Source: Variovorax paradoxus (GTDB lineage: Bacteria; Pseudomonadota; Gammaproteobacteria; Burkholderiales; Burkholderiaceae_C). From it: DNA of 64,000 bases. The position numbers and the translations under genes were made by a program. This document shows positions 26,522 to 38,900 of this stretch, in pieces (within the stretch, counting starts at the first letter, position 1; every line of letters starts with the position of its first letter). The notes under the pieces are model-generated. The model had not been told where the DNA came from. It did no database searches and worked only from the letters and a program-made list of their open reading frames with translations. Location of the stretch: assembly GCF_018614915.1 (NCBI RefSeq), contig NZ_JAGGNU010000023.1, positions 1 through 64,000 of the forward strand, given 5' to 3'.

Positions 26522-27373
26522 TCAGTTGAGCCGTTGGGGTAGCTGGGTGTTGCGCTGTTCGTACATCTTCGCGTCGACCAGCATGCGAAACCACAATGCC
26601 TGGAAAAAAGCGAAATAGAAGCCGGTCGTGCCGTCCAGAAATCCAAGCCGGAAGACATAGCGGTAGACGAAGTAGCTGAGCGAGCGCAGCCCGGTCGGCA
26701 GCTTGTAGTAGAGCTCCTTGATGAAGCGCGTGCGCTCCCGGGCGTCGCCCGTGAGGCGCGGCTGCAGCACGTTGTCGCTCGCCATGCGCGGACCGAGCTT
26801 CTCCTTCGCTTCGGCATCGCTCCAGCGGTTGTGGCTTGCGATCCAGTCGCTGAGGCGGGCCGAGTTCTTGTCGTGCATGAAGCCGTCGAGCCGCCCGGCC
26901 GGCGCGGAGCTGATGAAGTGCTGGTCGTAGAGCCGTGCCTCGCAGCGCCCCACGCCCGAGCGGAACAGCCGCAGGTGCCAGGGATTGACGCCGGAAAAGC
27001 GCAGCATCTTGCCCATGAAGTAGTCGCGCCGGCGCAGCAGGTAGGCGTCGAAGCGCGGCGTGCCCGAGAGCAGGGCCCTGATCTCGTCGACCGCCTGCGC
27101 GTCCAGCACTTCGTCGGCGTCCAGGTGCAGCTGCCAGCCGTAGGAGGCCTCGACCTGCGCGATGGCCCAGTTGCGCTGGTCGCTGTAGTTGGAGAAGGGC
27201 CGCTGGACCACGGTGCAGCCCAGTTCCTCGAGGATGGCGGTCGTGTTGTCCGACGAATGCGAATCGACCACGTAGAGGTGCGGGCTCACCTTCTTCGCCT
27301 GCGACACGGTTTCCCGAATGATCGAGGCGGAATTGAAGGTGAGGATGACGACGACGCAGTGGGGTTTTTCCAT
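26522..27373 (-). CDS. GT2-family glycosyltransferase
   Basis: A 283-residue GT-A glycosyltransferase. It opens with [17 protein letters not shown]. The metal-binding DxD region is [10 protein letters not shown], and ARLYDQHF and [10 protein letters not shown] follow. The C-terminal hydrophobic patch ([20 protein letters not shown]) suggests membrane association, as in the WaaE/KdtX-like branch, whose members add sugars to the lipopolysaccharide core. It heads the UXS-ugd-rhomboid operon, 26 bp upstream of it. The acceptor is not defined. Confidence 0.8.
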   Translation of the reverse strand: MEKPHCVVVILTFNSASIIRETVSQAKKVSPHLYVVDSHSSDNTTAILEELGCTVVQRPFSNYSDQRNWAIAQVEASYGWQLHLDADEVLDAQAVDEIRALLSGTPRFDAYLLRRRDYFMGKMLRFSGVNPWHLRLFRSGVGRCEARLYDQHFISSAPAGRLDGFMHDKNSARLSDWIASHNRWSDAEAKEKLGPRMASDNVLQPRLTGDARERTRFIKELYYKLPTGLRSLSYFVYRYVFRLGFLDGTTGFYFAFFQALWFRMLVDAKMYEQRNTQLPQRLN

Positions 27374-27496
27374 GGGATTCGGGCGCTAGATTGCAGCTTG
27401 TCCAGATGCTATGCAATGCAACTTTAGCACTACATTCTTACAACTGGGCACAAATGTCGCGGTGCAGCATTCGTGCCCGCTCCCATGGAGGAGCCG

Positions 27497-28894
<1,398 letters not shown>

Positions 28895-28949
28895 GGGGTG
28901 AACCGGAGTGGGAGGCAATAATGGGTTTGCACCCGATGTTTCTGCTCTG

Positions 28950-30014
28950 ATGCGCAACCCGACGATTTTATCGATCACTCCTTCGACGCCGGCGCCCGCC
29001 CGCGTCCGTGGGCCTGCTCGCGTGAGGGCCGAGCTGTTCGACGCCTGCCAGATCGGGGTGGTGCTGCGCACCGTGATGTTCGTCGAAGCCGTCGTGGCGG
29101 TGGCCACCTTGTTCATTTCGCCGGCGCCCTCCGAATGGCTGGTGCTGATGGCCACGGTGACCGGCGGCGCCCTGCCGGCCACGCTGCTCTGGCTGCTGGC
29201 GGCCTGCTGGCTGAAGAAACTGCTCGGCCGCCTGCCGCGGGCCGCGCAGTACGTCGCCGGCGCCTCGCTGGGCGCGCTCTCCGCGCTCTACGGCTGCGGG
29301 CTGCTGCGTTTGACCGGCGTGCTCGGCAACGCGCCCTGGCTCGCGAGCGCGCTGGCCGGCGCGATGTTCGCCGCGCTGGTGATGGCTGCGCTGGTGCTGC
29401 GCGCACGCGGCCAGGCGCCGGCGGCCATGACGGCGCGGCTCGAAGAGCTGCAATCGCGCATTCGCCCGCACTTTCTCTTCAACACCCTCAACAGCGCCAT
29501 CGCCCTGGTGCGCGAGGAGCCGGCCAAGGCAGAGGCCATGCTCGAGGACCTGAGCGAGCTGTTCCGCCAGGCGCTGGCCGACCCGGGCGAATCCGTCACG
29601 CTGGCCGACGAGATCGCGCTGGCCGAGCGCTATCTGGCGATCGAGCAGGTGCGCTTCGGCGAGCGGCTGCGCATCCGCTGGGACATCGACCCGGCGGCCA
29701 ATACCGCGCGGCTGCCGCCGCTCTTGCTGCAGCCGCTGGTCGAGAACGCGGTCAAGCACGGCGTCGAGCCGAGCCCGTCGGGTGCCAGGATCCGCATCCG
29801 CACCGAGCGCCGCGGCGGCATGGCGGTGATCGAAGTGGTCAACAGCCTGCCGCCGCTGCGCTGGGCCGACGAACCCCTGCCGCGCGGACACGGCATCGCG
29901 CTCGCCAATGTGCGCGACCGGCTGCGCCTCTTGCACGACATGCAGGCGCAGTTCAGCGCCGGCATGGACCAGAAGAGCTACCGCGTGCGCATCGCCATCC
30001 CCGCGGAAGCATGA
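28950..30014 (+). CDS. LytS/YehU-type sensor histidine kinase
   Basis: A 354-residue membrane kinase. Four hydrophobic segments (about 38-57, 64-86, 100-120 and 130-151) are followed by the His_kinase domain with the phosphoacceptor in [18 protein letters not shown] (His174). The ATP-binding part has [17 protein letters not shown] and the glycine box [14 protein letters not shown]. It phosphorylates the LytTR regulator encoded 4 bp downstream. ATG 28950 is chosen over a GTG at 28908 that lies inside the promoter gap. Confidence 0.9.
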   Translation: MRNPTILSITPSTPAPARVRGPARVRAELFDACQIGVVLRTVMFVEAVVAVATLFISPAPSEWLVLMATVTGGALPATLLWLLAACWLKKLLGRLPRAAQYVAGASLGALSALYGCGLLRLTGVLGNAPWLASALAGAMFAALVMAALVLRARGQAPAAMTARLEELQSRIRPHFLFNTLNSAIALVREEPAKAEAMLEDLSELFRQALADPGESVTLADEIALAERYLAIEQVRFGERLRIRWDIDPAANTARLPPLLLQPLVENAVKHGVEPSPSGARIRIRTERRGGMAVIEVVNSLPPLRWADEPLPRGHGIALANVRDRLRLLHDMQAQFSAGMDQKSYRVRIAIPAEA

Positions 30015-30018
30015 ATCC

Positions 30019-30771
30019 ATGAGCGAACTTCGTACCTTGATCGTCGACGATGAAGCCCTTGCCAGGTCGCGGCTGCGCACGCTCCTGGCCGACTGCAAGT
30101 CGCCTGCCGCGGAGGTCGTGGCCGAAGCCGCGCACGGTGCGGGCGCAATGGAACACCTGGCCGGCACGCGCTTCGACCTCGTGCTGCTCGACATCCACAT
30201 GCCCGGCATCGACGGCCTCGAGCTCGCGCGCAGCCTGGGCCGGCGCGCTGAGCCACCGGCGGTGGTGTTCGTCACGGCCCATGCGATGCATGCGGTGACC
30301 GCCTTCGAGCTGGAAGCGGTCGACTACCTGACCAAGCCGGTGCGTGCCGAACGGCTGCAGCAGGCGCTGCAGAAGGCCGAGCGCTACCTGAAGGAACGGC
30401 GCGGCGCGGCGGCGGCCGAGGCCCCGCAGGAAGTGCTGCTCATCCAGGACCGCGGCCGCACCGAGCGCGTGCCGATGTCCGAGGTGCTCTACCTGAAGTC
30501 CGAGTTCAAGTACCTCACCGTGCGCACGGCGACGCGCAGCCATATCTACGACGGCTCGCTGGCCGAATTCGAGGAGCGCCACCCGGCGCGCTTCGTGCGC
30601 GTGCACCGCAATGCGCTGGTGGCACGCGCGGCGATCCGGGCCCTCGAAAAGTACGACGACGGCGAGGATGCCGAGGGCTGGGCGCTGCGGCTCGACGGCA
30701 TCCCCGAACCGGTGGTGGTGTCGCGGCGCCAGCTGCCGGCAGTGCGCGAGGCGCTCAAGGATCCACGATGA
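30019..30771 (+). CDS. LytTR-family response regulator (AlgR-like)
   Basis: A 250-residue regulator. The receiver domain has the acidic pair D10/D11, the phosphoacceptor Asp58 in LLDIHMPGIDG and Lys106 in DYLTKPV. The DNA-binding LytTR domain covers about 145-245, with EVLYLKSEFKYLTV and RFVRVHRNALVA. It works with the kinase just upstream. In pseudomonads the AlgZ/AlgR pair controls alginate and fimbriae; here control of EPS or haem genes is only a suggestion. Confidence 0.92.
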   Translation: MSELRTLIVDDEALARSRLRTLLADCKSPAAEVVAEAAHGAGAMEHLAGTRFDLVLLDIHMPGIDGLELARSLGRRAEPPAVVFVTAHAMHAVTAFELEAVDYLTKPVRAERLQQALQKAERYLKERRGAAAAEAPQEVLLIQDRGRTERVPMSEVLYLKSEFKYLTVRTATRSHIYDGSLAEFEERHPARFVRVHRNALVARAAIRALEKYDDGEDAEGWALRLDGIPEPVVVSRRQLPAVREALKDPR

Positions 30772-31985
30772 ACGACGACGCCGAACAGAAGAAGGAAGCG
30801 AAGGAGGCCGAAGCGCCGGTTGAGCCGCCCGCGCTCAAGCCCGAGGCCGAGATCGAACCCGAGCCGCCCGAGCCGGAGCGCGTGCTGCTGCAGATGCCGG
30901 TCGACGTGCGCAGCGCCGCGCTGGTGGTGCTGGCGGTGCTGGCTGGCGTGTTCACGCTGCACTGGGCCAAGGCCGTGTTTGTTCCGCTGATGCTGAGCCT
31001 GCTCCTGACCTACGCGCTGGCGCCCCTGGTCGACCGGCTCGAAAGCTGGAGGATCTCGCGCTGGATCGGTGCCGCCGTGATCCTGGTCGGGCTCGGCGGC
31101 GGGCTGGGATGGACCGGCTACTCGCTCTCCGGCAGTGCCTCCGAGCTGCTCGACGCGCTGCCGGTTGCGGCCCAGAAGCTGCGCCTGGCCATGCGCACCA
31201 GCGGCCGAAGCACCGACCCCAGCGCGCTCGACACGGTGCAGAAGGCCGCCGCGCAGCTCGAACAGGCGGCCGAGGAGAACTCGGCCAAGGTGGCGTCGCG
31301 CAAGGGCGTGGCGCGGGTGGTGATCGAGCGGCCGTCCTTCAACGTGCGCGACTTCCTCTGGAGCGGCACGGTGGGGCTGATGGCCGCCGTCGGGCAGCTC
31401 ACGCTGGTGGCCTTCCTGACCTACTTCGCGCTCGGCTCGGGCGACACCTTCCGCCGCAAGCTGGTGAAGATCACCGGCCCCAGCCTGCAGAAGAAAAAGA
31501 TCACCGTGCACGTGCTCGACGACATCACCCGGAACATCGAGCGCTACCTCTTGGTGCAGATCTTCACCAGCGCCGTGGTCGGCGTCGCCACCGGCCTCGC
31601 GTTCTGGGCCCTCGGCGTCGAGAACGCCGCGGTGTGGGGCATCGTGGCCGGCGTGACCAATCTCATCCCCTACATCGGTTCGCTGATCGTGATGGCCGCC
31701 GCCGGCCTGGTTGCCTTTCTGCAGTTCAACAACGTCCACATGTCGATCGCGGTCGGCGGCGCCTCGCTCCTGATCCACACGCTGGTGGGCAATCTGCTGG
31801 TGCCCTGGCTCACCAGCCGCACCAGCCGCATGAACCCGGTGGCGGTTTTTGTCGGCGTGATCTTCTGGGGTTGGCTCTGGGGCATCTGGGGCCTGCTGCT
31901 CGGCGTTCCGATCATGATGGTCGTGAAGGCCATCTGCGAGCGCGTGGAGGATCTCCAGCCGATCGGCGAGCTGCTGGGAGACTAG
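30768..31985 (+). CDS. AI-2E family transporter (PerM-like permease)
   Basis: A 405-residue inner-membrane protein of the AI-2E/PerM family. An acidic, Pro/Glu-rich cytoplasmic lead of about 45 residues precedes a hydrophobic pair, a soluble amphipathic insertion (about 125-190), and the C-terminal five-helix block. That block has GVTNLIPYIGSLIV and the SRTSRMNPVAVFVGVIFWGW signature. Substrates of the family are diverse. Its ATG overlaps the regulator's stop (ATGA), so the three genes form an operon. It converges with the LysR gene 4 bp away. Confidence 0.9.
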   Translation: MNDDAEQKKEAKEAEAPVEPPALKPEAEIEPEPPEPERVLLQMPVDVRSAALVVLAVLAGVFTLHWAKAVFVPLMLSLLLTYALAPLVDRLESWRISRWIGAAVILVGLGGGLGWTGYSLSGSASELLDALPVAAQKLRLAMRTSGRSTDPSALDTVQKAAAQLEQAAEENSAKVASRKGVARVVIERPSFNVRDFLWSGTVGLMAAVGQLTLVAFLTYFALGSGDTFRRKLVKITGPSLQKKKITVHVLDDITRNIERYLLVQIFTSAVVGVATGLAFWALGVENAAVWGIVAGVTNLIPYIGSLIVMAAAGLVAFLQFNNVHMSIAVGGASLLIHTLVGNLLVPWLTSRTSRMNPVAVFVGVIFWGWLWGIWGLLLGVPIMMVVKAICERVEDLQPIGELLGD

Positions 31986-31989
31986 AGGA

Positions 31990-32895
31990 CTAGGAAGAGG
32001 GGGGCGGGCGCTTCCCGCCGATGCGCGTCTGCAGGAAATCCAGCAGCGCGCGCAGCGCCGCGCTGTTGTGGCGCCGCTGCAGGTAGGCGGCCGAGAGCCA
32101 CATGTCGTTGCGCACGAAGTCCTGCAGGACCGGCACCAGCTCGCCGTGGTCGATGTGCGGCTGCACCAGCAGGGCGGGCAGATAGAGCACGCCGAAGCCC
32201 AGCAGCGCGACCTGGATCAGCGGCCCTCCCTCGGTCGAGTCCATACGGCTCTTCACCGGCACGTCCAGCGGTCTGCCGTCGACCTCGAAGCGCCACCGCG
32301 GATGGGGGCCGAGCCGCGAGTGGGTCAGCGCTTCGTGCTGGGACAGATCGGCCGGATGCGCCGGCGTGCCGTGCTTCTTCCAGTAGCGCGGCGACGCGCA
32401 CACCATCAGCTGCACGGGCGTGAGCTTGCGCACGATCAGGTTATCGTCGGCGATCGGTCCGAAGCGCAGCGCGAGATCGATCGCTTCCTCGGCCAAGTCG
32501 ACTGTGCGGTTGCTCAGGTGCAGGCTGAGGCTGACCTCGGGGTAGTAGCCCATGAACTGCGCCAGCAGCTTGGGCAGGTCGCCCTGTCCCATGCCGTGCG
32601 GCGCCGAGATGCGAAGCCGCCCCGTCGGCCGGCTCGCATGCTCCTGCAGTTCGGCCTGGGTCAGCTCCACCATTTCCATCACCGGCTTGCTGCGCTCGAG
32701 CAGCAGCGCGCCGGCATCGGTCAGGCTCACCGAGCGGGTGGAGCGATTGAGCAGGCGCACGCCGAAGCGGGTCTCGAGCTCGGCCACGTACTTGCTCACC
32801 GTCGCCTTGGACATATCGAGCTTGCCGGCGGCGCGGGAGAAGCTGCCGTGCGCCGCGACTTCGCGAAAAGTTCTGATGAGGTCGAGGCTGTCCAT
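31990..32895 (-). CDS. LysR-family transcriptional regulator
   Basis: A 301-residue regulator. The winged helix-turn-helix is at about 1-60 (DLIRTFREVAAHGSFSRAA; DMSKATVSKYVAELE), followed by a long linker helix and a periplasmic-binding-like effector domain. It belongs to the DsdC/CrgA-like group judging from LLNRSTRSVSLTDAGALL. The gene lies 38 bp after the glucan synthase on the same strand and so may be co-transcribed with it. Its target is unknown. Confidence 0.9.
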   Translation of the reverse strand: MDSLDLIRTFREVAAHGSFSRAAGKLDMSKATVSKYVAELETRFGVRLLNRSTRSVSLTDAGALLLERSKPVMEMVELTQAELQEHASRPTGRLRISAPHGMGQGDLPKLLAQFMGYYPEVSLSLHLSNRTVDLAEEAIDLALRFGPIADDNLIVRKLTPVQLMVCASPRYWKKHGTPAHPADLSQHEALTHSRLGPHPRWRFEVDGRPLDVPVKSRMDSTEGGPLIQVALLGFGVLYLPALLVQPHIDHGELVPVLQDFVRNDMWLSAAYLQRRHNSAALRALLDFLQTRIGGKRPPPSS

Positions 32896-32933
32896 ATGTT
32901 CGATGCCGATTGTGCGGCGTGGCGGAAATTCCT

Positions 32934-35900
32934 TCAGCCGACGCGCAGCACCGCGTGCTCGGGCAGCGTGCGCCAGACGATCCATTCGCCTCTTGCGGCG
33001 TGGTGCGTGGGCACTCCGGGCACGCCGTCGCCGTACTGCACGGTCAGTTCCCGGCCCTTCAGCCGCAGCATGATCTCGAAGCCCGGCCAGTGCGCCGGCA
33101 CGCGCGGCGTGAGCGAAAGCCGGTCGCCGCGCACCGCCAGGCCCAGCAGGGTTTCGACGGCGGCGCGGTGCAGCCACGCGGCCGAACCGGTGTACCAGCT
33201 CCAGCCGCCGCGGCCGACGTAGGGCGCGGCGCTGTAGACATCGCCGGCCATCACGTAGGGCTCCAGCTCGTAGGCCGGGCCGCGCTCGGGATGGCGCGCG
33301 CGGTGCGCCGGGCTCAGGCCCTCGAAGCTGTGCCATGCAGCCTCGGTGTCGCCCGTGAGGGCCTGCGCCATCAGCCCCCACACGGCGGCATGCGAATACT
33401 GGCCGCCGTTCTCGCGCACGCCCGGCGGGTAGGCCTGGATGTAGCCCGGGTTGTTGGGTGAGTTCGCCAGCGGTGGATGCAGCAGCCGCAGCAGGCCGGC
33501 GGGCTCGTCGTGCAGATGCGCCTTCATCGATGCGAGGGCCTGCATCGCATGGTTCGTGTCCGAGGCGCCCGAGAGCACCGACCAGGCCTGCGCGATCAGG
33601 TCGATGCGGCACTCCTCGTTGAGTGCCGAGCCGAGCGGCGCGCCGTTGTCGAAGAAGGCACGCCGGAACCACGCGCCGTCCCAGCCGACGCCGTGCAGGG
33701 CGGCGATCCAGCCCTTGCGCGCCGCCTGCCAGCGCGCGGCGCGCGCCTTGTCGCTGCGCGCTTCGGCGAAGGGGGCGAAGCGCTCGACCACGCTGCAGAG
33801 GAACCAGGCGAGCCAGACCGATTCGCCCCGGCCTTCGTGGCCCACGCGGTTCATGCCGTCGTTCCAGTCGCCGGTGCCCATCAGCGGCAGGCCATGGATG
33901 CCGGTCGCCAGGCTGCGGTCGATCGCGCGAGCGCCGTGTTCGTACACGGTGGCCGTGTGGCTGCTGGCCTGCGGCGCGTAGTAGGCGTCTTCGGCGCCGG
34001 GCGGGATCTCGGGGCCGTCGACGAAAGGCACGAGCTCGTCGAGCACCGATCGGTCGGCCGTGACCTCGACGTAGTGCGAGACCGCATAGGGGAGCCACAC
34101 CAGGTCGTCGGAGAAATGCGTGCGCACGCCGGCGCCGCCGGGCATGTGCCACCAGTGCTGCACGTCGCCTTCGGGAAACTGGCGCGCCGCATTGACGAGG
34201 ATCTGCTCGCGCAGTCGTGCCGGATCGGTCAGCGCGAAAGCCATCGCGTCCTGCAACTGGTCGCGGAAGCCGAAGGCGCCGCCGGCCTGGTAGAAGCCGG
34301 CCTTCGACCAGAGCCTGCATACGAGCGTCTGGTAGATGAGCCAGCGGTTGACCAGCGCATCGAACAGGGGGTCGGGTGTGCGCACCTGGAGACGCCCGAG
34401 CAGTTCGTCCCAGAAGCCTCGCGCCTCGGCCAGAGCCGCGGGCACGTCGCGCTGCTGCCAGCGGCGCGCCATCTGCATGGCGGCCTCGGGGTCGTCGGCC
34501 TGGCCCAGCATGAAGCTGAAGCTCGCGCTCTCGCCAGTGGCGAGCGCGAACTCGCCGGCCACCGCGGCGCAGGCGTCGAGGCCACTGCCTGCGCGCTGGG
34601 CCAGCGTCTCGGGCACTTCGATTGCGCCGTGCCCGGCGAAGAACTCGCTGCGCTCGCAGGTCCACTGGCTCGCGCCGTTCAAGCCTGCCAGCGCGAGGAA
34701 GCCGGTGCTTCCGCCGAAGCCCGCGCTCGATTCGCGCTGCTGGCCGAACACCGCGGGCAGGTCCTCGGGCTTCCAGGTGTGGACGGTGCGGCGGTCGCCG
34801 CGCGCCGCGCCCAGTTGCCACTCGACCATCGCGAGCGCGCGCAGCCGTCGCATGCCGATGCCCTCGTTGCGCACCCTGACGTGCACCAGCTTGATGCGCT
34901 CGTCGCGATCGGCGAAGAAGGTGGTTTCCAGCGCGAGCTCGCGGTGCAGGCATTCGAACACCGTGTAGCCCTGGCCATGGCGCACGCGATGCTTGGCGGC
35001 AGCGCCGCCGCGGCTGGCCGGCGTGAGCGGCAGCAGCTCGCGCGAATCGAGGTCCTGCAGCAGGTAGTGCTCGAAGGCCGGGTCCTGCACCGGATCGTTG
35101 GACCAGGGTGTGAGCTGATGCTGGCGGCTGTTGATCGCCCAGGTGTAGCCGGTGCCCGATTCGGAGACCTGGAAGCCGAACGAGGCGTTGGCGATCACGT
35201 TGATCCAGGGCCGCGCCGTGCGCCGGTTCGGGTCGACCTCGAAGCGGAACTCGCCGCTCGCGGCATCGAACTCGCCCTGTGGCGCAGTCACGGCATCGGC
35301 GAGCTCGGCCGCCGGCAGCAGCACCGTGAGTGCGGCGCGCGGCCCGAGATCTTCAGCGGCCGGCCCGGCCGAAGCCGCGGCTTCGCGCAGCGCCGCCACT
35401 TGCATCTCGAGCGAGCGGCCGTCGGCGGTGAACACCGCGCGCGCCAGGCTCGACAGCACCGCCTTCTCGGACGGCGCCACCTCGTGATCGCGCAGCAGGT
35501 AGAAGCCCGCCGCGTCGTTGCGCGGAAAGCTGTTCTGCGTCTGCTGTGCGACGCGCGCGCGCAGCGCCTCGATGTCGCGCTGCAGCGGCATCAGGTAGGA
35601 GTTGGGCTCGCCGTTGAGCACCACGAGGTCGCAGGCCACGCCGCCGAAGCCCCACCAGGGTTGGGCGCGCAGCAGCGTGTCGACAAGGCCCTTGCCGGCG
35701 ATCGAATGGATATGGACCAGCACGATCGGCTTGTCGCCCGAGATGCCGAAGCGCCAGATCTGCCGCAGGTCGACGAGGCCGCGGTCGCGCATCGGGCGCG
35801 GCGTGGTGTAGGTCAGGATGGTCGTGAGGTCCTGCAGCGCCTGGTTCTTCGCCGGATCGATGCTGAGGTCGCGCAGGCGCACCTGCGCCAGGGTCGCGGC

Positions 35901-38900
35901 CATGCGCGTCGCGCGCTCGACGTGCATCGGCTGCAGGTAGCGGTCGATGCTGGGCATGAGGGCTTCCACGTCCTCGTCGGCCGCGGTGGCGAAGGTCACG
36001 CGCGCCGTGCCGCCGGGCGGGATCGACAGGCGTACGCGCAGGCAAGCGACGGGATCCATCCCGTTGATCGGCGTGCCGTCGGGCGCAGCCGGCTGCGGGT
36101 CGAGCGTTGGTGCCGCGAGCGTGCGATTGCGCCCAATGAAGGCGCGCCGGTCGGTCATGCAGTCGACCGACAGCACTTGCGCATCGACCGATGCGACGAA
36201 ATGCGCGGCCGCCACCACCGGATCGCCGTGCAGGCGCGGCTTGCGCGTCATCAGCAGCGTGCGCCAGCCGGGTTCCCAGCGGCTTTCGACGAAGAGATTG
36301 GCGAAAGCCGGGTGTGCCTCGTCGGCCTTGGGATTGGAGAGCACCGGTTCGAAGTACGAGATGAGTTCCAGCGTGCGTGTCTGGGCGCCGGTGTTGTGCA
36401 GCGCCACCATGCGCAGCTCGGTGTCGTCTTCCGGGCTGATCAGCACAGTCGTGCGCGCCTGCAGGCCGGCGCCGCTGGCCTCGAACTGCACCTGGTCGGC
36501 CAGGAAGCGCGCACGGTAGCGCCAGCCTTCGCCCGGCGCGGGCAAGGCGGTCAGCGAGGTGATCGTCGCGCTGCCGACGTCCCGCACATAGAAGAAGGTG
36601 CCGTAGCCGTCGCGCAAGGGATCGTCGCGCCAGCGGCTTATGTTGAACGAACGCCAGCGGCTCACGCCCGCGCCGTTGGCGCGCAGCGCGACGGTGTAGC
36701 TGCCGTTCGACAGCAGATGCGTGGGCTGGAAGCCCGGTTCCTGAGGATCGACCGGGCGCGGCTGGAAGATCGCAGGTGCCTCGCCGGTGCTCGGCTCGGG
36801 CGGCGTACGTGGATCGGCACTGCCGATGATCTGCCGCGGCGTGCGCTCGTGCAGCAGGGACTCGTGGGCCTGCGCCAGCGGCGCGCTGCCGAACCAGCGG
36901 CGCGGAGCTCCGTCGCGCACGATGTTGCACAGCGCCACCAGCGTCATGCCGTGGTGGTGCGCCATGACGTTGCGCACGACGGTAAAGGGCTGGCCCGCTG
37001 GCTGGCGCGAGACGGTGAAGTCCACTGCGTCGAAGAAACCGAACTCGCCGCGTGCGCCCAGCGATTCGAGCAGCCGGAGGTTGAGCACCGCAGCGGCCGG
37101 CGCGAGCACTGCGGCCATTGCGCTCGCGTAGGGCGAGACCACCCGGTCGGTGGGCGGCGTGCGGCGCAGCGCCAGCCGCGGCACGCCGAAGGGCGAGTAC
37201 TGGAAGGCGAGCGAGTGATCCTGCGCGAAGTACGCCGATTCCGAGACGCCCCAGGGCAGGTTCTGCGCGTTGCCGAAGGTCTGCTGTTCGCCGACGGCAG
37301 CCAGGTTGGCGACGTGGAGCAGGCCGCCCGCCGGCTCCTCCATCACCAGCGTGGGCATCAGGTACTCGAACATCGAGCCCGACCAGGACTTGAGCCCCGG
37401 CCGTACGCCGACCGAGAGAAAGGGCCGCCCGAGCGCCATCCAGTGACGCCGCGGCACGTCGCCCTTGGCGATGGCGAGGAAGCTCAGGAGCCGCGACTCG
37501 GAGGCGAGCAGGTCGTAGTAGCTCGCATCGAGCACGTTCTCTTCGACCCTGAGCCCGATATGGAACAGGTGGCGCTTGGCGTCGTAGAGCCCGCGGAAAT
37601 CCATGCCGGCGCACAGGGCCTCGCAACGCAGGGCGAGGGCTTCGAGTTCCGGGCCGGCGCCGCTGCCGTCGGCCGCGAAGCTGCGGCAGGCCTGGGCCAC
37701 CGCCAGCAAGTGGCCTGCGAGGTTGCCGCTGTCGACGCTGGACACATAGGCCGGCAGCAGCATCTGCAGCGTTTGGGTGTGGTACCAGTTGTAGAGATGG
37801 CCCTGGTGCTTGTCCATGCGGTCGATGGTGTCGAGCGTCGCCTCGAGTCGCGCGCAGAGCGCCGCGGTATCGAGCCAGCCGAATTCGCGCGCGCAGCAGC
37901 AGGCTAGCAGGTACATGCCGATGTTGGTCGGCGAGGTGCGGTGCGCAATGGTGGGTTCGGGCTCGAACTGCAGGTTGTCGGGCGGCAGATGGTTTTCCTC
38001 GGAATTCACCACCTGCTCGAAGAAGCGCCAGGTGTCGCGTGCCAGCGTCTCGAGATAGTTGCGGTGCTCGGCGCCGAGCGTGTCTTCGTCATCCGCCGGT
38101 ACGCGGCTGCCCCACCAGGCCATGAGCGGGGCCAGCGCCCACAGCCCGAACAGCGGCATGCCGAGCCACGGATGCGGGCTCCAGAAGGCGGCGACGGCGA
38201 GCGCAATGCAGATCAGGCTCGCGATCGCTCCACTGCGCAGGAAGGGCGCCAGCTGGTAGCGGGCCTGCGCCTGGACCTGGGCCGCGGTGGTCCATTCGAG
38301 CAGGTGCCGGCGGCTTACCGCGAGGCGCCATGCGGCGCGCACCGTGGCATCGAGCAGGAGCCGGGTCTGCGCGGCCAGCTGGACGAACTGCCAGGCCGCG
38401 CCGGCCACGGCGCGCACCAACTCGGTGGAACCGACGTCGAAGAAGTGGCGCAGTTCGATCGAGCGCCGCGTCGGCACCAGGCCCGCCAGGGCGCCGAGAA
38501 GGGGGCCAAGAATCAGTGCCGCCGCGACGGCCGCGAGCGCCCAGGACCGCGGAAACGCATCGGTGAAAACGATCCACGCGAGCAGCGCAGTCGATGCCGG
38601 AACCACCAGCGCGCGGCGCAGGTTGTCGCTCATCTTCCAGAGGCCCAGCGCATCGATGCCGAAACGCGGCGCGCGCAGCATCAGAGGCAGCAGCTGCCAG
38701 TCGCCGCGCGTCCAGCGGTGCGCGCGCGAAGCGGCCACGCCGGCGTGATGCGGATGGTCTTCGATCAGGACCAGGTCGCTCACCATGGCGCAGCGCGCCA
38801 CCGTGCCTTCGAGCAGGTCGTGGCTCAGGACGGCGCCGTCCGGCAGCCGCCCGTCGAGCGCCGCATGGACGGTGCGCACATTGAGCAGGCCCTTGCCGCT

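Noticed and set aside
27479..27494. Short hairpin GCTCC/GGAGC after argH considered as a terminator
   Set aside because: Only a 5-bp stem, with no T-run on the argH strand; too weak to call.
28921..28949. ATG at 28921 as a start for the histidine kinase
   Set aside because: It is out of frame with the kinase; ATG 28950 is in frame and precedes the first membrane helix.
33477..37907. A 1476-codon open frame opposite the glucan synthase, and similar long antisense frames at 37941-39695 and 39768-41072
   Set aside because: These are shadows of the ndvB reading frame; low-complexity composition, no domains, and NdvB motifs continue through all of them.
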